Source of the DNA: DATKDU01 sp035512595
GTDB taxonomy: Bacteria > Planctomycetota > Planctomycetia > Pirellulales > Pirellulaceae
DNA length: 36,093 nt
Assembly: GCA_035512595.1 (NCBI GenBank)
Contig: DATKDU010000441.1
Coordinates: 1 to 36,093 of the forward strand
Reading direction: 5' to 3'
Shown here: piece by piece, positions 23,423 to 31,757 of the stretch
How positions within the stretch are numbered: position 1 is the first letter of the stretch
Layout of the letters: every line of letters begins with the position of its first letter
Made by a program: the position numbers and the translations under genes
The notes under the pieces: generated by a model
What the model was told of the DNA's origin: nothing
The model's database searches: none
The model's input: the letters and a program-made list of their open reading frames with translations, nothing else

Positions 23423-26104
23423 ATGCCCGTTATTCGAGCGAGTATCTGCTGCACTGCGCTGCTGATCTTTTCGTCGCTTTGCGTCCTTTCTAGCGCGGCG
23501 GACGGCCCGCCGCTGGTGCTGAAGAAGGGGGATCATGTCGTCCTGATCGGCAATAGCCTGGCCGAGCGGATGCAGTACTTCGGGCATTTCGAAACGCTGC
23601 TGCACAGCCGCTTTGGGGAGCACGAGCTGGTCGTCCGCAATCTGGGCTGGAGTGCCGACGAGGTGACTCTCGTTCCCGAGTCGGTCACGCCGCTGGAGAA
23701 TAGTGCCGACCGAATCGGCGTCGCGGGGGGCAAAGCACCGCTGCGGCCTCGCTCCAAGGACTTCATCGATCACCAGCACACGCTGGCCGACCACAAGGCC
23801 GACGTCGTGCTGGGATTCTTCGGGTTCAATGAGTCCTTCCGCGGCGCGCCGGGACTGCCGCAGTTTGAAAGCGATCTGGCCGCATTTGTGAAGGCGATCA
23901 AGGAGGCCAAGCCGAGCGGCAAGGAGCCGCAGATCGTCCTCGTCTCGCCGATCGCCCACGAGAACCTCGGCCAACGCGAGCTGCCGGATGGCTCGGCCAA
24001 CAACAAGAACCTGGCGCTCTACACGGCGGCCATGAAGAAGGTTGCGACCAGTGAGAAGGTGACCTTCGTCGAGTTATTCGCGCCGTCGAAGAAGCTGATG
24101 GATGCCGCCGGGAGCAAAAAGCTGACGATCAACGGCGTCCATTTGAACGAGCACGGCGACAAGCTGATCGCCCAGGCGCTGGACGAGTCGCTGTTTGGCG
24201 TGCGGCCGACGGCCAACGAGGGGGATCTGGAAAAGCTGCGGGCCGAAGTCAACGAGAAGAACCTCCAGTTCTTCTACGACCACCGGGCGGTCAACGGCTT
24301 TTATATCTACGGCGGCCGCAAAGCGCCCTTTGGCGTCATCAACTTCCCGGCGGAGTTCGCCAGGCTGCGGGCCATGATCGCCAATCGCGACCAGCGGGTC
24401 TGGCAGGTGGCTCAAGGGAAGAACGTGCCGGAAAAGATCGACGATTCGAGCGCGGGGGGTCTCACTCCGATCGAAACCAACTTCAAGGCGCCCATCACGA
24501 TTACGACTGCCGAAGCATCGCTGAAGCAGATGGAATTGCCGGAGGGGTACGCGATCAATTGCTTCGCTTCGGAGGAAGACTTCCCGGACCTTGAAAATCC
24601 GGTGCAGTTTGCCTGGGACACCAAGGGGCGGCTGTGGGTCTGCGTGATGCCGTCGTATCCGATGTACCTCCCCGGCACGCCGCCTAACGACAAAGTTTTG
24701 ATTCTGGAAGACACGAATGCCGACGGCAAAGCGGACAAGATTACTACGTTTGCCGACGGCTTGCACGTGCCGACGGGCATCGAGTTTGCCAATGGGGGCG
24801 TGTACGTCGCCCAGCAGCCGAACCTGTTGTTCCTCAAGGACACCAACGGCGACGACAAGGCCGACACGCGGGAAATCGTTCTCTCCGGCTTTGATTCGGG
24901 CGACTCGCACCACTCGATCCACGCCTTCACGCTCGATCAAGGAGGCGCACTCTATTTTGGCGAAGGCATTTTCCATCACAGCCAGGTTGAATCGCCGTAC
25001 GGGCCGCAGCGGGTGAAGAATGCCGGCGTGTTCCGCTTCGAGCCGCGGAGCCACAAGCTGTCGCTGTTCATTTCCTACGGCTTCTCGAACCCGTGGGGAC
25101 ACTACGTCGATCGCTGGGGACAGAACCTGATTGCCGACGCCTCACCGGGATTCAATTACTACGGCACGGCCTTCTCCGGCGACCTCGACTATCCCGACAA
25201 GCACGCCACGATGAAGCAACTGCTGGTCAAGCAGTGGCGGCCGACCTGCGGCTGCGAGCTGGTGGACAGCCGCAACTTCCCGGACGACGTGCAGGGGAAT
25301 TATCTGCTCAATAACTGCATCGGATTTCAGGGCGTGCTCCAGTACAAGATGAAGGAGGACGGCGCGGGCTTTGCCGCCGATCCAGTCGATCCGCTGCTCA
25401 AGTCCAGCGACCCCAACGTCCGGCCCGTGGACATTGAATTCGGTCCCGATGGAGCGCTTTACATCTGCGACTGGTTCAACCCGCTTGTCGGCCACATGCA
25501 GCATTCGATCCGCGATCCCAAACGCGATCACAACCACGGCCGGATCTGGCGGATTCATTACACCAAGAAACCGCTCGTCACGCCGGTGAAGATTGCCGGC
25601 CAGCCGATTGCGACGCTACTGGATTACTTCAAGACGGAGCCCGAAGAGCGGACTCGTTATCGCGTGAGGATTGAGCTGGGCAACCGCCCGACCGACGACG
25701 TGCTGGCCGAGCTGAAGAAGTGGACGGCGTCACTCGACAAGAACGACCCCGACTATCAGCACCACATCTTGGAGACGCTCTGGCTCCATCAGCGGCACGA
25801 CGTCGTCAACGAAGAATTACTCAAGCAGGTGTTGCGATCGCCCGATTTTCGTGCCCGCGCTGCCGCCACGCGCGTCCTCTGCTACTGGCGCGATCGGGTG
25901 AGCGAGCCGCTGAAGCTCTTGCAGGTGCAGGTCAACGATGAAAACGCCCGCGTGCGTCTGGAGGCGGTCCGCGCCCTGTCATTCTTCAGCAGTCAGGAAG
26001 CGATCGACATCGCCACGGAGTCGCTGCTTTACGACCAGGACGACTATCTCAAGTACACGTTCAACGAGACGATCAACACGCTGAACAAACGTGTACAGAA
26101 GTAA
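23423..26104 (+). CDS. PVC-type membrane-bound dehydrogenase-like protein with N-terminal SGNH domain
   Basis: An 893-residue exported protein. Residues 1-26 are a signal peptide. Residues 28-260 are an SGNH/GDSL-hydrolase-like domain (VVLIGNSLAERM, GFNES, NGVHLNEHGD). Its block I is GNS and its block V has Asn in place of the usual Asp. From about residue 370 to 720 comes the PVC 'putative membrane-bound dehydrogenase' beta-propeller (LPEGYAINCFASEEDFPDLENPVQFAWDTKGRLWV, ILEDTNADGKADK, FGPDGALYICDWFNPLVGHMQHSIRD). Helical HEAT-like repeats end the protein. The ATG at 23423 has GGAG nine bases upstream. The heme-binding domain that usually completes such proteins is encoded by the next gene on this strand. 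Probable role: periplasmic oxidation of sugars or other polymers (inference). Confidence 0.88.
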   Translation: MPVIRASICCTALLIFSSLCVLSSAADGPPLVLKKGDHVVLIGNSLAERMQYFGHFETLLHSRFGEHELVVRNLGWSADEVTLVPESVTPLENSADRIGVAGGKAPLRPRSKDFIDHQHTLADHKADVVLGFFGFNESFRGAPGLPQFESDLAAFVKAIKEAKPSGKEPQIVLVSPIAHENLGQRELPDGSANNKNLALYTAAMKKVATSEKVTFVELFAPSKKLMDAAGSKKLTINGVHLNEHGDKLIAQALDESLFGVRPTANEGDLEKLRAEVNEKNLQFFYDHRAVNGFYIYGGRKAPFGVINFPAEFARLRAMIANRDQRVWQVAQGKNVPEKIDDSSAGGLTPIETNFKAPITITTAEASLKQMELPEGYAINCFASEEDFPDLENPVQFAWDTKGRLWVCVMPSYPMYLPGTPPNDKVLILEDTNADGKADKITTFADGLHVPTGIEFANGGVYVAQQPNLLFLKDTNGDDKADTREIVLSGFDSGDSHHSIHAFTLDQGGALYFGEGIFHHSQVESPYGPQRVKNAGVFRFEPRSHKLSLFISYGFSNPWGHYVDRWGQNLIADASPGFNYYGTAFSGDLDYPDKHATMKQLLVKQWRPTCGCELVDSRNFPDDVQGNYLLNNCIGFQGVLQYKMKEDGAGFAADPVDPLLKSSDPNVRPVDIEFGPDGALYICDWFNPLVGHMQHSIRDPKRDHNHGRIWRIHYTKKPLVTPVKIAGQPIATLLDYFKTEPEERTRYRVRIELGNRPTDDVLAELKKWTASLDKNDPDYQHHILETLWLHQRHDVVNEELLKQVLRSPDFRARAAATRVLCYWRDRVSEPLKLLQVQVNDENARVRLEAVRALSFFSSQEAIDIATESLLYDQDDYLKYTFNETINTLNKRVQK

Positions 26105-26111
26105 TACGTGG

Positions 26112-26130
26112 GGCAGGCGTCTCGCCTGCC
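26112..26130. terminator. short perfect hairpin after the dehydrogenase gene
   Basis: GGCAGGCG-TCT-CGCCTGCC forms an 8-bp perfect stem with a three-base loop, eight bases after the stop codon. There is no following T-run. It could end transcription weakly, or it could simply be another small dispersed repeat. Confidence 0.4.
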
Positions 26131-26180
26131 GCGGGACAGGAGTCCGAGCGCGTGAGTCAATGGCGGCGACTTGCAAACAA

Positions 26181-26274
26181 TGCAAAATGACCAGTGCAAA
26201 ATGCAAAAGTCAAAATGTGTCCGAATAAGTGCCTCTGACTTTTGCATTTTGCACTTTGCACTGGACATTTTGCA
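26181..26274. repeat. heptamer-based inverted repeat with arms differing by one unit
   Basis: The left arm (26181-26211, 31 bases) and the right arm (26237-26274, 38 bases) are reverse complements apart from one substitution and exactly one extra 7-base unit in the right arm. The units are TGCAAAA-like. It lies between the two PVC-type genes and keeps a false N-terminal extension of the second gene open. Confidence 0.9.
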
Positions 26275-26325
26275 TTTCCGCCAGTTTGGTTGGCACATTC
26301 TCAGCGGTCAGGAGTCAAGGGACCG

Positions 26326-28089
26326 ATGAAGGGACTGGCTGCTTGCGCAATTTGGCTTGCCTTGGCCGGATTCTCGGCCGCCCAGGACGCTACCGTCGCG
26401 CCGCTGATGCGCCTCTTGCAAAGCGGCCGATTGCCCAAGGAGCGCCAGCCGCAGGTGCTGGAGATGATCTGCCAGCGCGGCGGTCCTGCCGAGCTGCGAT
26501 TTGTCTTCGACCAACTCCTGAAGCCCGACGCTTTCGATCCCCTGCTCCGCCGCAAGATTCTCGACTGGCTCGCCGATGCGGCGCAGACGCGCAAGGTCAA
26601 GCCGGATGGGGATCTGTCAGGAATTGGCCAGCTTTTGAAAGCCGATCGCGGCGCCAAAAACCAGGATCTGCCCCTGCGTGCCGTGCGACTGGCGTCGCTC
26701 TGGAAAGTGGAATCGCTGGCCGGCGACCTGACTGCCATGGCCAAGGGGGAAAAGAGCAACCTCCGCTTGCGACAGGCGGCAATTCGCGGCCTGGCCGAAA
26801 TCGGCACTCCGCCGGCCCAGGAATCGCTGGCGGAGCTGGCCGGCAGCAATCGGCCGACAGCCGTTCGCGCCTTGGCCGCTGCGGGACTGGCTCGGCACGA
26901 TATCGACGCGGCCACGGCGCGGGCCGTCGAGATCATCACTTCCGCCACCGCTAAGGATGAACTCGGCCCGCTGCTGGACGCGTTTTTCCTCCGGCAAGAT
27001 GGGCCGGATAAACTGGCCGCGGCACTCGCCAATGAGAAGCTCGATGCCGACGTCGCCAAGCGGGCACTGGTTTACATGCTCTCGGTCGGCCGCAGCGATC
27101 AGGCCCTCTCTGACGTGCTGACCACAGCCGCCGGCATTGCCGCCGATGCGCCGCCCCCCTCGCAAGAGCAAGTGCAAAAGATCGTAGCCGAAGTGACCGC
27201 CAAGGGGGATGCGGCACGCGGTGAGGTAATCTTCCGCCGGACAGATCTGTCGTGCATGAAGTGCCACGCCGTCTCGCGGGCCGGCGGCCAGATCGGACCG
27301 GAGTTGTCCGCGGTCGGCTCGATCTCGCCGGTCGATTACATCGTCAACGCAATCCTCAATCCCGACCTGGCCAAGAAAGAACAGTACCTCACCAAGATGT
27401 TCCAAACGATCGATGGCGAGGTGCTCACCGGCATTGTCGTCGATCGCAATGACGAGCGGGTCGATCTTCGCGATGCGGCGGGGCGGATCATCACGCTGGC
27501 CACCGAAGACATCCTGGGAGAGAAAGAGGGCAAGTCGCTGATGCCGCAAGGGATCACAAAGTTCCTCACGCACGAGGAGCTATTGGATCTGGCGAAGTTT
27601 GTCTCGGAGCTGGGCAAGCCGGGGCCATACGCGATTCCCAAGGTGCCGGCCATTCAGCGGTGGCGCGTGCTGCGCGAGCCGCCGGCGGATTTGCTGGCCG
27701 ATCCGACCAACGTGGAGCTGTTGCGACTACACGTCCTGGCTGCTCCTGCGGACGCCTGGACTAGCGCCTACGGCATGGTGAACGGGACGCTGCCGCTGGC
27801 CGAATTGCGGACCGCCGATGGCCCCAACGTGTTCTATCTCCAGGGGGAATTGAACGTCACGACCGGCGGCGAGATCGTCATCCGCGTCCAATCGACCGAA
27901 TCGGCGCTGACCTGGATCGACGCTGAGCCATTCGAATCATCCGCCGAGATCAAGACCAGCCTCACCGCCGGACGGCACTCGATCACGGTGCGGATCGAGC
28001 TGTCGGATCGCTCCGAACCGACGCTGCGTGTCGAAATCGCCCGGCCTGAAGGCTCGACGGCGCAGCTCGATGTGGTGGGGGGGCAGTAG
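26326..28089 (+). CDS. PVC-type CxxCH heme-binding protein with HEAT-like repeats
   Basis: A 587-residue exported protein. Residues 1-19 are a signal peptide (MKGLAACAIWLALAGFSAAQ). Residues ~25-280 are helical HEAT-like repeats. The cytochrome c-like domain follows: GEVIFRRTDLSCMKCHAVSRAGGQIGPELS, with the heme motif CMKCH at 310-314. It then shows the conserved tail of the PVC heme-binding family (YIVNAILNPDLAKKEQY, GEVLTGIVVDRND, SLMPQGITKFLTHEELLDLAKFVSELG). A C-terminal beta-rich module ends the protein. The ATG at 26326 has AAGG upstream; the in-frame sequence before it is repeat DNA. With the upstream dehydrogenase it probably forms an electron-transfer pair in which electrons pass to the heme. 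Confidence 0.88.
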   Translation: MKGLAACAIWLALAGFSAAQDATVAPLMRLLQSGRLPKERQPQVLEMICQRGGPAELRFVFDQLLKPDAFDPLLRRKILDWLADAAQTRKVKPDGDLSGIGQLLKADRGAKNQDLPLRAVRLASLWKVESLAGDLTAMAKGEKSNLRLRQAAIRGLAEIGTPPAQESLAELAGSNRPTAVRALAAAGLARHDIDAATARAVEIITSATAKDELGPLLDAFFLRQDGPDKLAAALANEKLDADVAKRALVYMLSVGRSDQALSDVLTTAAGIAADAPPPSQEQVQKIVAEVTAKGDAARGEVIFRRTDLSCMKCHAVSRAGGQIGPELSAVGSISPVDYIVNAILNPDLAKKEQYLTKMFQTIDGEVLTGIVVDRNDERVDLRDAAGRIITLATEDILGEKEGKSLMPQGITKFLTHEELLDLAKFVSELGKPGPYAIPKVPAIQRWRVLREPPADLLADPTNVELLRLHVLAAPADAWTSAYGMVNGTLPLAELRTADGPNVFYLQGELNVTTGGEIVIRVQSTESALTWIDAEPFESSAEIKTSLTAGRHSITVRIELSDRSEPTLRVEIARPEGSTAQLDVVGGQ

Positions 28090-28133
28090 AATGACGGGTA
28101 GGTTCAACCGCCCGTAAACGTGCCGAGGCGTTC

Positions 28134-28667
28134 ATGCTCGCATTGCCTGTCAGCGCGATGGATTTGCAACCGGGCACTCGCGTCGCGGCATTTCCCTGGG
28201 ACGATGCGTCTGGATGCGTACTCGGTTGCTTCACAACGATCGTGAGCGTTCGGCGCAACATTGATTGCCTTCCGCCTGACGATCCCAACGCATGGAACTA
28301 CGTCGTCAGGTGGGGGCATACGTCGTGTGAGATGTCGGCCCACCAGCTCTTGGTTGTTAAGCCGGATCAATCAGACGAGTCAGAAAGGAACCTCGAACCT
28401 GAGTGGCAAGTGAGCTTTGACGACAAAACAGTGGGAGACAATTTCTCCATCACCGGCCGATACCGCCTCGCCGGGCGTGGATGGGCGAAGTTTGAATTCG
28501 TCAAGTCAGTGGATTCGCTTCCTCGCTACGAATTGCGGCTGCCGTCCAATCCATTGCCATGCGAAACCCCGGCACTTACTTGGTACGCTCCGGTCGATGC
28601 GATTCTCAACCGCGACTACGTGCTGCGGACACTCGGCGAGCTGTATGGTACCGGTATTGAGTTATGA
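28134..28667 (+). CDS. hypothetical protein
   Basis: A 177-residue protein with no recognised family. It has no convincing signal peptide and no membrane span. The sequence is mixed (LQPGTRVAAFPWDDASGCVLGCFTTIVSVRR, WNYVVRWGHTSCEMSAHQLLVV), suggesting a small beta-barrel-like N-terminal half. The ATG at 28134 has a modest GAGG upstream; the Met at 28158 is an alternative start. It is followed 12 bases later by an antitoxin-like gene, so the two form an operon. Confidence 0.6.
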   Translation: MLALPVSAMDLQPGTRVAAFPWDDASGCVLGCFTTIVSVRRNIDCLPPDDPNAWNYVVRWGHTSCEMSAHQLLVVKPDQSDESERNLEPEWQVSFDDKTVGDNFSITGRYRLAGRGWAKFEFVKSVDSLPRYELRLPSNPLPCETPALTWYAPVDAILNRDYVLRTLGELYGTGIEL

Positions 28668-28679
28668 AGGGGGATTGAG

Positions 28680-28895
28680 TTGAGTCAAGATAATCGTCAG
28701 CACGCTGCGGAACTCCTATCGGACGCCATGCGCGCTTTGACTGAGGAAGAGGAGGATCTGCGGGCCGTTCAAGATGCCATTGCAGCGTGGCGCTCAGGGG
28801 ACAAGGGAGTTCCACTAGGCGAAGCCTTTGCCGCCATCCGCAAGCAAGTTGAGTCGGGCTTGGCCCGCGGGAGCAGGCAGCGATTTGCAGAATAA
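28680..28895 (+). CDS. small antitoxin-like protein
   Basis: A 71-residue acidic, helical protein. It starts with TTG at 28680, supported by GGGGG six bases upstream. The C-terminal part (EDLRAVQDAIAAWRSGDKGVPLGEAFAAIRKQVE) resembles the tail of ParD/addiction-module antitoxins, in which a helix is followed by 'G...PLEE...IR'. No RelE/ParE-type toxin is seen next to it. The upstream 177-residue protein does not look like a known toxin. Its stop codon lies in the first GCAGAATAA unit of the repeat that follows. Confidence 0.55.
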   Translation: MSQDNRQHAAELLSDAMRALTEEEEDLRAVQDAIAAWRSGDKGVPLGEAFAAIRKQVESGLARGSRQRFAE

Positions 28896-28900
28896 CGAGG

Positions 28901-28950
28901 GCAGAATAATCTTCTGACCAAGGACCGATTATTCGCCCCCATTATTCTGC
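28901..28950. repeat. GCAGAATAAT inverted repeat
   Basis: Perfect 10-bp arms, GCAGAATAAT (28901-28910) and ATTATTCTGC (28941-28950). An inner AATAATC/GATTATT pair is nested within them. A further GCAGAATAA lies at 28888-28896 over the preceding stop codon. It sits between convergent genes and could act as a bidirectional terminator-like structure. Confidence 0.75.
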
Positions 28951-28986
28951 AAACTCGAGTTTAGAGTTTGAAGAGAATTGGCGGAG

Positions 28987-29448
28987 CTATTTCTTCCCCA
29001 GCCGCCGCTGCGCCTGAAAAAACGCCGTCAGCATTTGGCCGCATTCGTCGGCCAGAACGCCCGGCACGAGCTGGCAGCGGTGATTGAGCCGGTTGTCCGA
29101 GAGCAGACGAAAGAGCGACTCGGCCGCACCCGCTTTGGGATCGGCTGCGCCATAGACGACGACAGGAATTCGCGCTTGCAAGATCGCGCCGCAGCACATG
29201 GGGCACGGCTCGAGCGTCACGTATAGCGTGCAGTCCTCTAAGCGCCAGTCGCCGACGGACGCCGACGCCTGCGTGATGGCGATCATCTCAGCGTGGGCCG
29301 TCGGGTCTTTCAGTGTTTGCCGCTGGTTGTGGCCGGCGGCAATCACACGGCCGTCGCGGACTATCACCGCACCGATGGGAACTTCATCCTCGTCGCGCGC
29401 GGCCTTGGCTTCAGAAAGTGCCGCTCGCATGTAGTGATCGTGTGTCAT
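28987..29448 (-). CDS. tadA: tRNA-specific adenosine deaminase
   Basis: A 153-residue zinc enzyme that converts adenosine to inosine at the wobble position of tRNA-Arg(ACG). The CDA-fold motifs are complete: HAEM (His52, Glu54) and LEPCPMCCGAI (Cys82, Cys85). The N-terminal MTHDHYMRAALSEAKAA...DEVPIGAVIV is characteristic. The ATG at 29448 was chosen by family alignment, although no clear ribosome-binding site precedes it; the open frame continues to 29541 without a better start. It is convergent with the hypothetical/antitoxin-like pair and divergent from the winged-helix operon. Confidence 0.95.
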   Translation of the reverse strand: MTHDHYMRAALSEAKAARDEDEVPIGAVIVRDGRVIAAGHNQRQTLKDPTAHAEMIAITQASASVGDWRLEDCTLYVTLEPCPMCCGAILQARIPVVVYGAADPKAGAAESLFRLLSDNRLNHRCQLVPGVLADECGQMLTAFFQAQRRLGKK

Positions 29449-29595
29449 GGCTGCTGAGTACGCCGCGTCACATTGTCGCGGCAATTCCTGTACAGGTGGC
29501 ATCCTCCCCGCCCGCCTATCATAATGCGGCCTTGAAACCAATTGCAGCCTGAATGCAAGACGTCTCGCAAAACCCTGCGGAGCCAGCCGCCGATC

Positions 29596-29979
29596 ATGCC
29601 CGATGACGTTTCCCCTGAACTGCGAAACTTCATTGCGGAGCAGATCGGGTCCATCGCTCAGCTCGAGCTGCTCCTTCTCCTGGCGGCCGATCCGGGCAAA
29701 ACGTGGAATGCCGACGAGGCAGCTGCCGCGCTATATGTCACGCCGGATGCGGCCTACGGCTTCTTGGAAGGGATGCGCGTCCGCGGCTTGCTGAAGGCAG
29801 CGCCGCAGTCGCAGAATTTTCGCTTCGCGCCGCAGAAATCCGAATGGATTTCGCGCGTCGCCGATTTGGCCCAATTGTACAAGACGCGGCGTTTGACCGT
29901 CATCGACCTGATCTACAGCCATCCGGTGGACAAGCTGCAAAGCTTCGCGGATGCCTTCCGGTTTCGCCGTCCCAAGTGA
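29596..29979 (+). CDS. winged-helix-like regulatory protein
   Basis: A 127-residue protein. The sequence LRNFIAEQIGSIAQLELLLLLAADPGKTWNADEAAAALYVTPDAAYGFLEGMRVRGLLKAAPQSQNFRFAP reads as a winged helix-turn-helix that checks two helices and a wing. A C-terminal helix may mediate dimerisation. The ATG at 29596 is favoured by the fold boundary; an upstream ATG at 29542 would add 18 residues. It is followed ten bases after its stop by the first of two DUF5985 genes, so it probably regulates or works with them. Confidence 0.75.
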   Translation: MPDDVSPELRNFIAEQIGSIAQLELLLLLAADPGKTWNADEAAAALYVTPDAAYGFLEGMRVRGLLKAAPQSQNFRFAPQKSEWISRVADLAQLYKTRRLTVIDLIYSHPVDKLQSFADAFRFRRPK

Positions 29980-29988
29980 AAGCCGTTT

Positions 29989-30246
29989 ATGTCCGAGATC
30001 ACTTACATCCTGTGCCTGATCACCAGCATCATCAGCGCGGTGCTGCTCGCGCTCCGTGCGCGGGGACCGAGCGGGCGGCTGATGTTCTGGGGAGCGATCT
30101 TCTTCGTCGGCATGGCGCTCAACAATGCGCTGATGTTTGCGGATGCGGTTGCCGTGCCCAAGACCGACTGGTCGGTCGCACCCAACCTGGTGGCGCTGGC
30201 GAGCATCGCGGTCCTGTTGTACGCCCTGATTTGGGAATCCACTTGA
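29989..30246 (+). CDS. DUF5985-family small membrane protein (first)
   Basis: An 85-residue protein with three predicted membrane spans: ITYILCLITSIISAVLLAL, LMFWGAIFFVGMALNNALMFADAV and LVALASIAVLLYALIW. The pattern matches the DUF5985 family of small inner-membrane proteins, whose function is not known to me. It is tightly packed in an operon with the winged-helix gene and a second DUF5985 gene. Confidence 0.75.
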   Translation: MSEITYILCLITSIISAVLLALRARGPSGRLMFWGAIFFVGMALNNALMFADAVAVPKTDWSVAPNLVALASIAVLLYALIWEST

Positions 30247-30260
30247 GGCAAAGAGCCGCT

Positions 30261-30554
30261 ATGAGCGAATTCTCCGATTTCCTCCGCGGGGCGACGGCCA
30301 TGGGACACGCCATTGCCGGCTTGTTCTTCCTGCGGTTCTACACGCGCACCGGCGACCGGCTATTCATCATGTTCTGCGCGTCGTTCTTTCTGCTGGCGGC
30401 GATCCGGCTGGGCACGATCATCGTCGCCGATCCGACCGAGCACCGTTATCTCCACTGGGTCCGCTTCCTGGCGTACCTGCTGATCCTGGTGGCGATTGTG
30501 GACAAGAACCTGCCGCGCCGGGAAGCGTCCCTGGAAGGCAAGTCGCCCGTGTAG
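30261..30554 (+). CDS. DUF5985-family small membrane protein (second)
   Basis: A 97-residue protein with three predicted spans. Its GATAMGHAIAGLFFLRFYTRTGDRLFIMFCASFFLLAAIRLG is the classic DUF5985 core. The start ATG at 30261 is preceded by GAGG. It differs from the preceding 85-residue protein enough that the pair looks like two subfamilies. They are found together and may make a heteromeric membrane complex (inference). Confidence 0.78.
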   Translation: MSEFSDFLRGATAMGHAIAGLFFLRFYTRTGDRLFIMFCASFFLLAAIRLGTIIVADPTEHRYLHWVRFLAYLLILVAIVDKNLPRREASLEGKSPV

Positions 30555-30568
30555 ATCGGAGCCGCGCG

Positions 30569-31603
30569 CTAGGCGATTCCCCGCTTCTTCAGCTCGCCCA
30601 CGACGTTCTGCACGATCCGGGCCACGTGCTCAGGATCGATCGACTCGCCGCCGACCGGGCAGCCGCCGAAGGGCTCCTGCGTGAAGCCTTCTGCCGCCAA
30701 AAGGCACTGAAGCTGATCGCTCAGCTTTCCAAGCTGCTGCTGCTGCACCATTGACTTCGGCTGCCGCGACGGCCCCGGCTCGATGCCGCGGAGCTTGAGT
30801 GCCGCTCGGAAGCCTTCGGGAAATTCCGCCGTGAACAGCATCGCGTCGAAGAGCGTCAGCAGCCGGTACTGCAAATCGAGCGCCTCATCGAGCTGGCGGG
30901 CGATCGTCAGGTCGTACAGCTTACGAGTGATCTCCGGCACCACGCCGCTGGTGGCGTTCGTGCCGCCGTCGCAGCCGACCAGCAGCATCGGAACCAGTGC
31001 CGCGTCCCATCCGGTCATGAAGCTGAAGTCGGGGCGAATCGGCCGCACGGCGGCAATCATCCGCATCATGTGCGGCAGGTCGCCGGAGGAATCCTTGATC
31101 GCCACGACCCGCGGGCACTCTTCCGCCAGCTTGATCACGGTCGGCACGTCGATCGGCGACGCGAACATCGGAATGTTGTACAGCGTCACGTCGATTGGCG
31201 AGTGGTCGGCGATCTCCTTGAAATAGGCGTAGACGCCGGCCGGCGACAGGCGGTAATAAAACGGCGAGACGATGGCCACCGCCCGGCAGCCGAGCGAGTG
31301 GTAATACTCGCAGGCGGAAATCGTCTCCTTCGCGTTGGCTTCGGCGGCACCGGCCAGGATCGGCACGCGTCCGCGGGCCTGATCAGCCATGATTTCAATG
31401 ACTCGTCGCCGCTCCTCGGCCGTGAACCGCGTGAACTCGCCGGTCGAGCCGTTGGGATAGAGGCCATGCACGCCGTGGTCGATCAACCAATCGACGTACT
31501 TCCGCAGCTCGGCCTCGTGGATCTCGCCGCGGGCGTCGAGCGGGACGATGTTGGGAGTGAAGATGCCGGACAAGCGGCCGGGGTGGGATGCGGTCGGTGA
31601 CAT
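30569..31603 (-). CDS. dihydrodipicolinate synthase/N-acetylneuraminate lyase family protein
   Basis: A 344-residue class I aldolase-like TIM barrel. Motifs: GSTGE (52-56), the proton-relay Tyr142 in LYNIP and Schiff-base Lys170 in AIKDSSGD. It is longer than classical DapA (about 290-300), owing to a C-terminal helical extension. The whole family condenses or cleaves pyruvate-type substrates. Here the substrate cannot be told, and true lysine-pathway DapA is less likely given the length and lack of lysine genes nearby. The ATG at 31603 is chosen by family start; no strong ribosome-binding site. Divergent from the glycosyltransferase gene. Confidence 0.88.
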   Translation of the reverse strand: MSPTASHPGRLSGIFTPNIVPLDARGEIHEAELRKYVDWLIDHGVHGLYPNGSTGEFTRFTAEERRRVIEIMADQARGRVPILAGAAEANAKETISACEYYHSLGCRAVAIVSPFYYRLSPAGVYAYFKEIADHSPIDVTLYNIPMFASPIDVPTVIKLAEECPRVVAIKDSSGDLPHMMRMIAAVRPIRPDFSFMTGWDAALVPMLLVGCDGGTNATSGVVPEITRKLYDLTIARQLDEALDLQYRLLTLFDAMLFTAEFPEGFRAALKLRGIEPGPSRQPKSMVQQQQLGKLSDQLQCLLAAEGFTQEPFGGCPVGGESIDPEHVARIVQNVVGELKKRGIA

Positions 31604-31757
31604 GCAGTGCCGGGGAGTGGGAGGCGGGGCGGCGGGCCGTACGTTCGCTACAATACGCACGACCGGCGGCCGGGGCGGGACAGACAATCATAGCTTACTC
31701 GCATTCCGCCGGGCAGGCATTTCATTCCTCATCGTCTTGGCCAGTGAGCCGCTTGGC

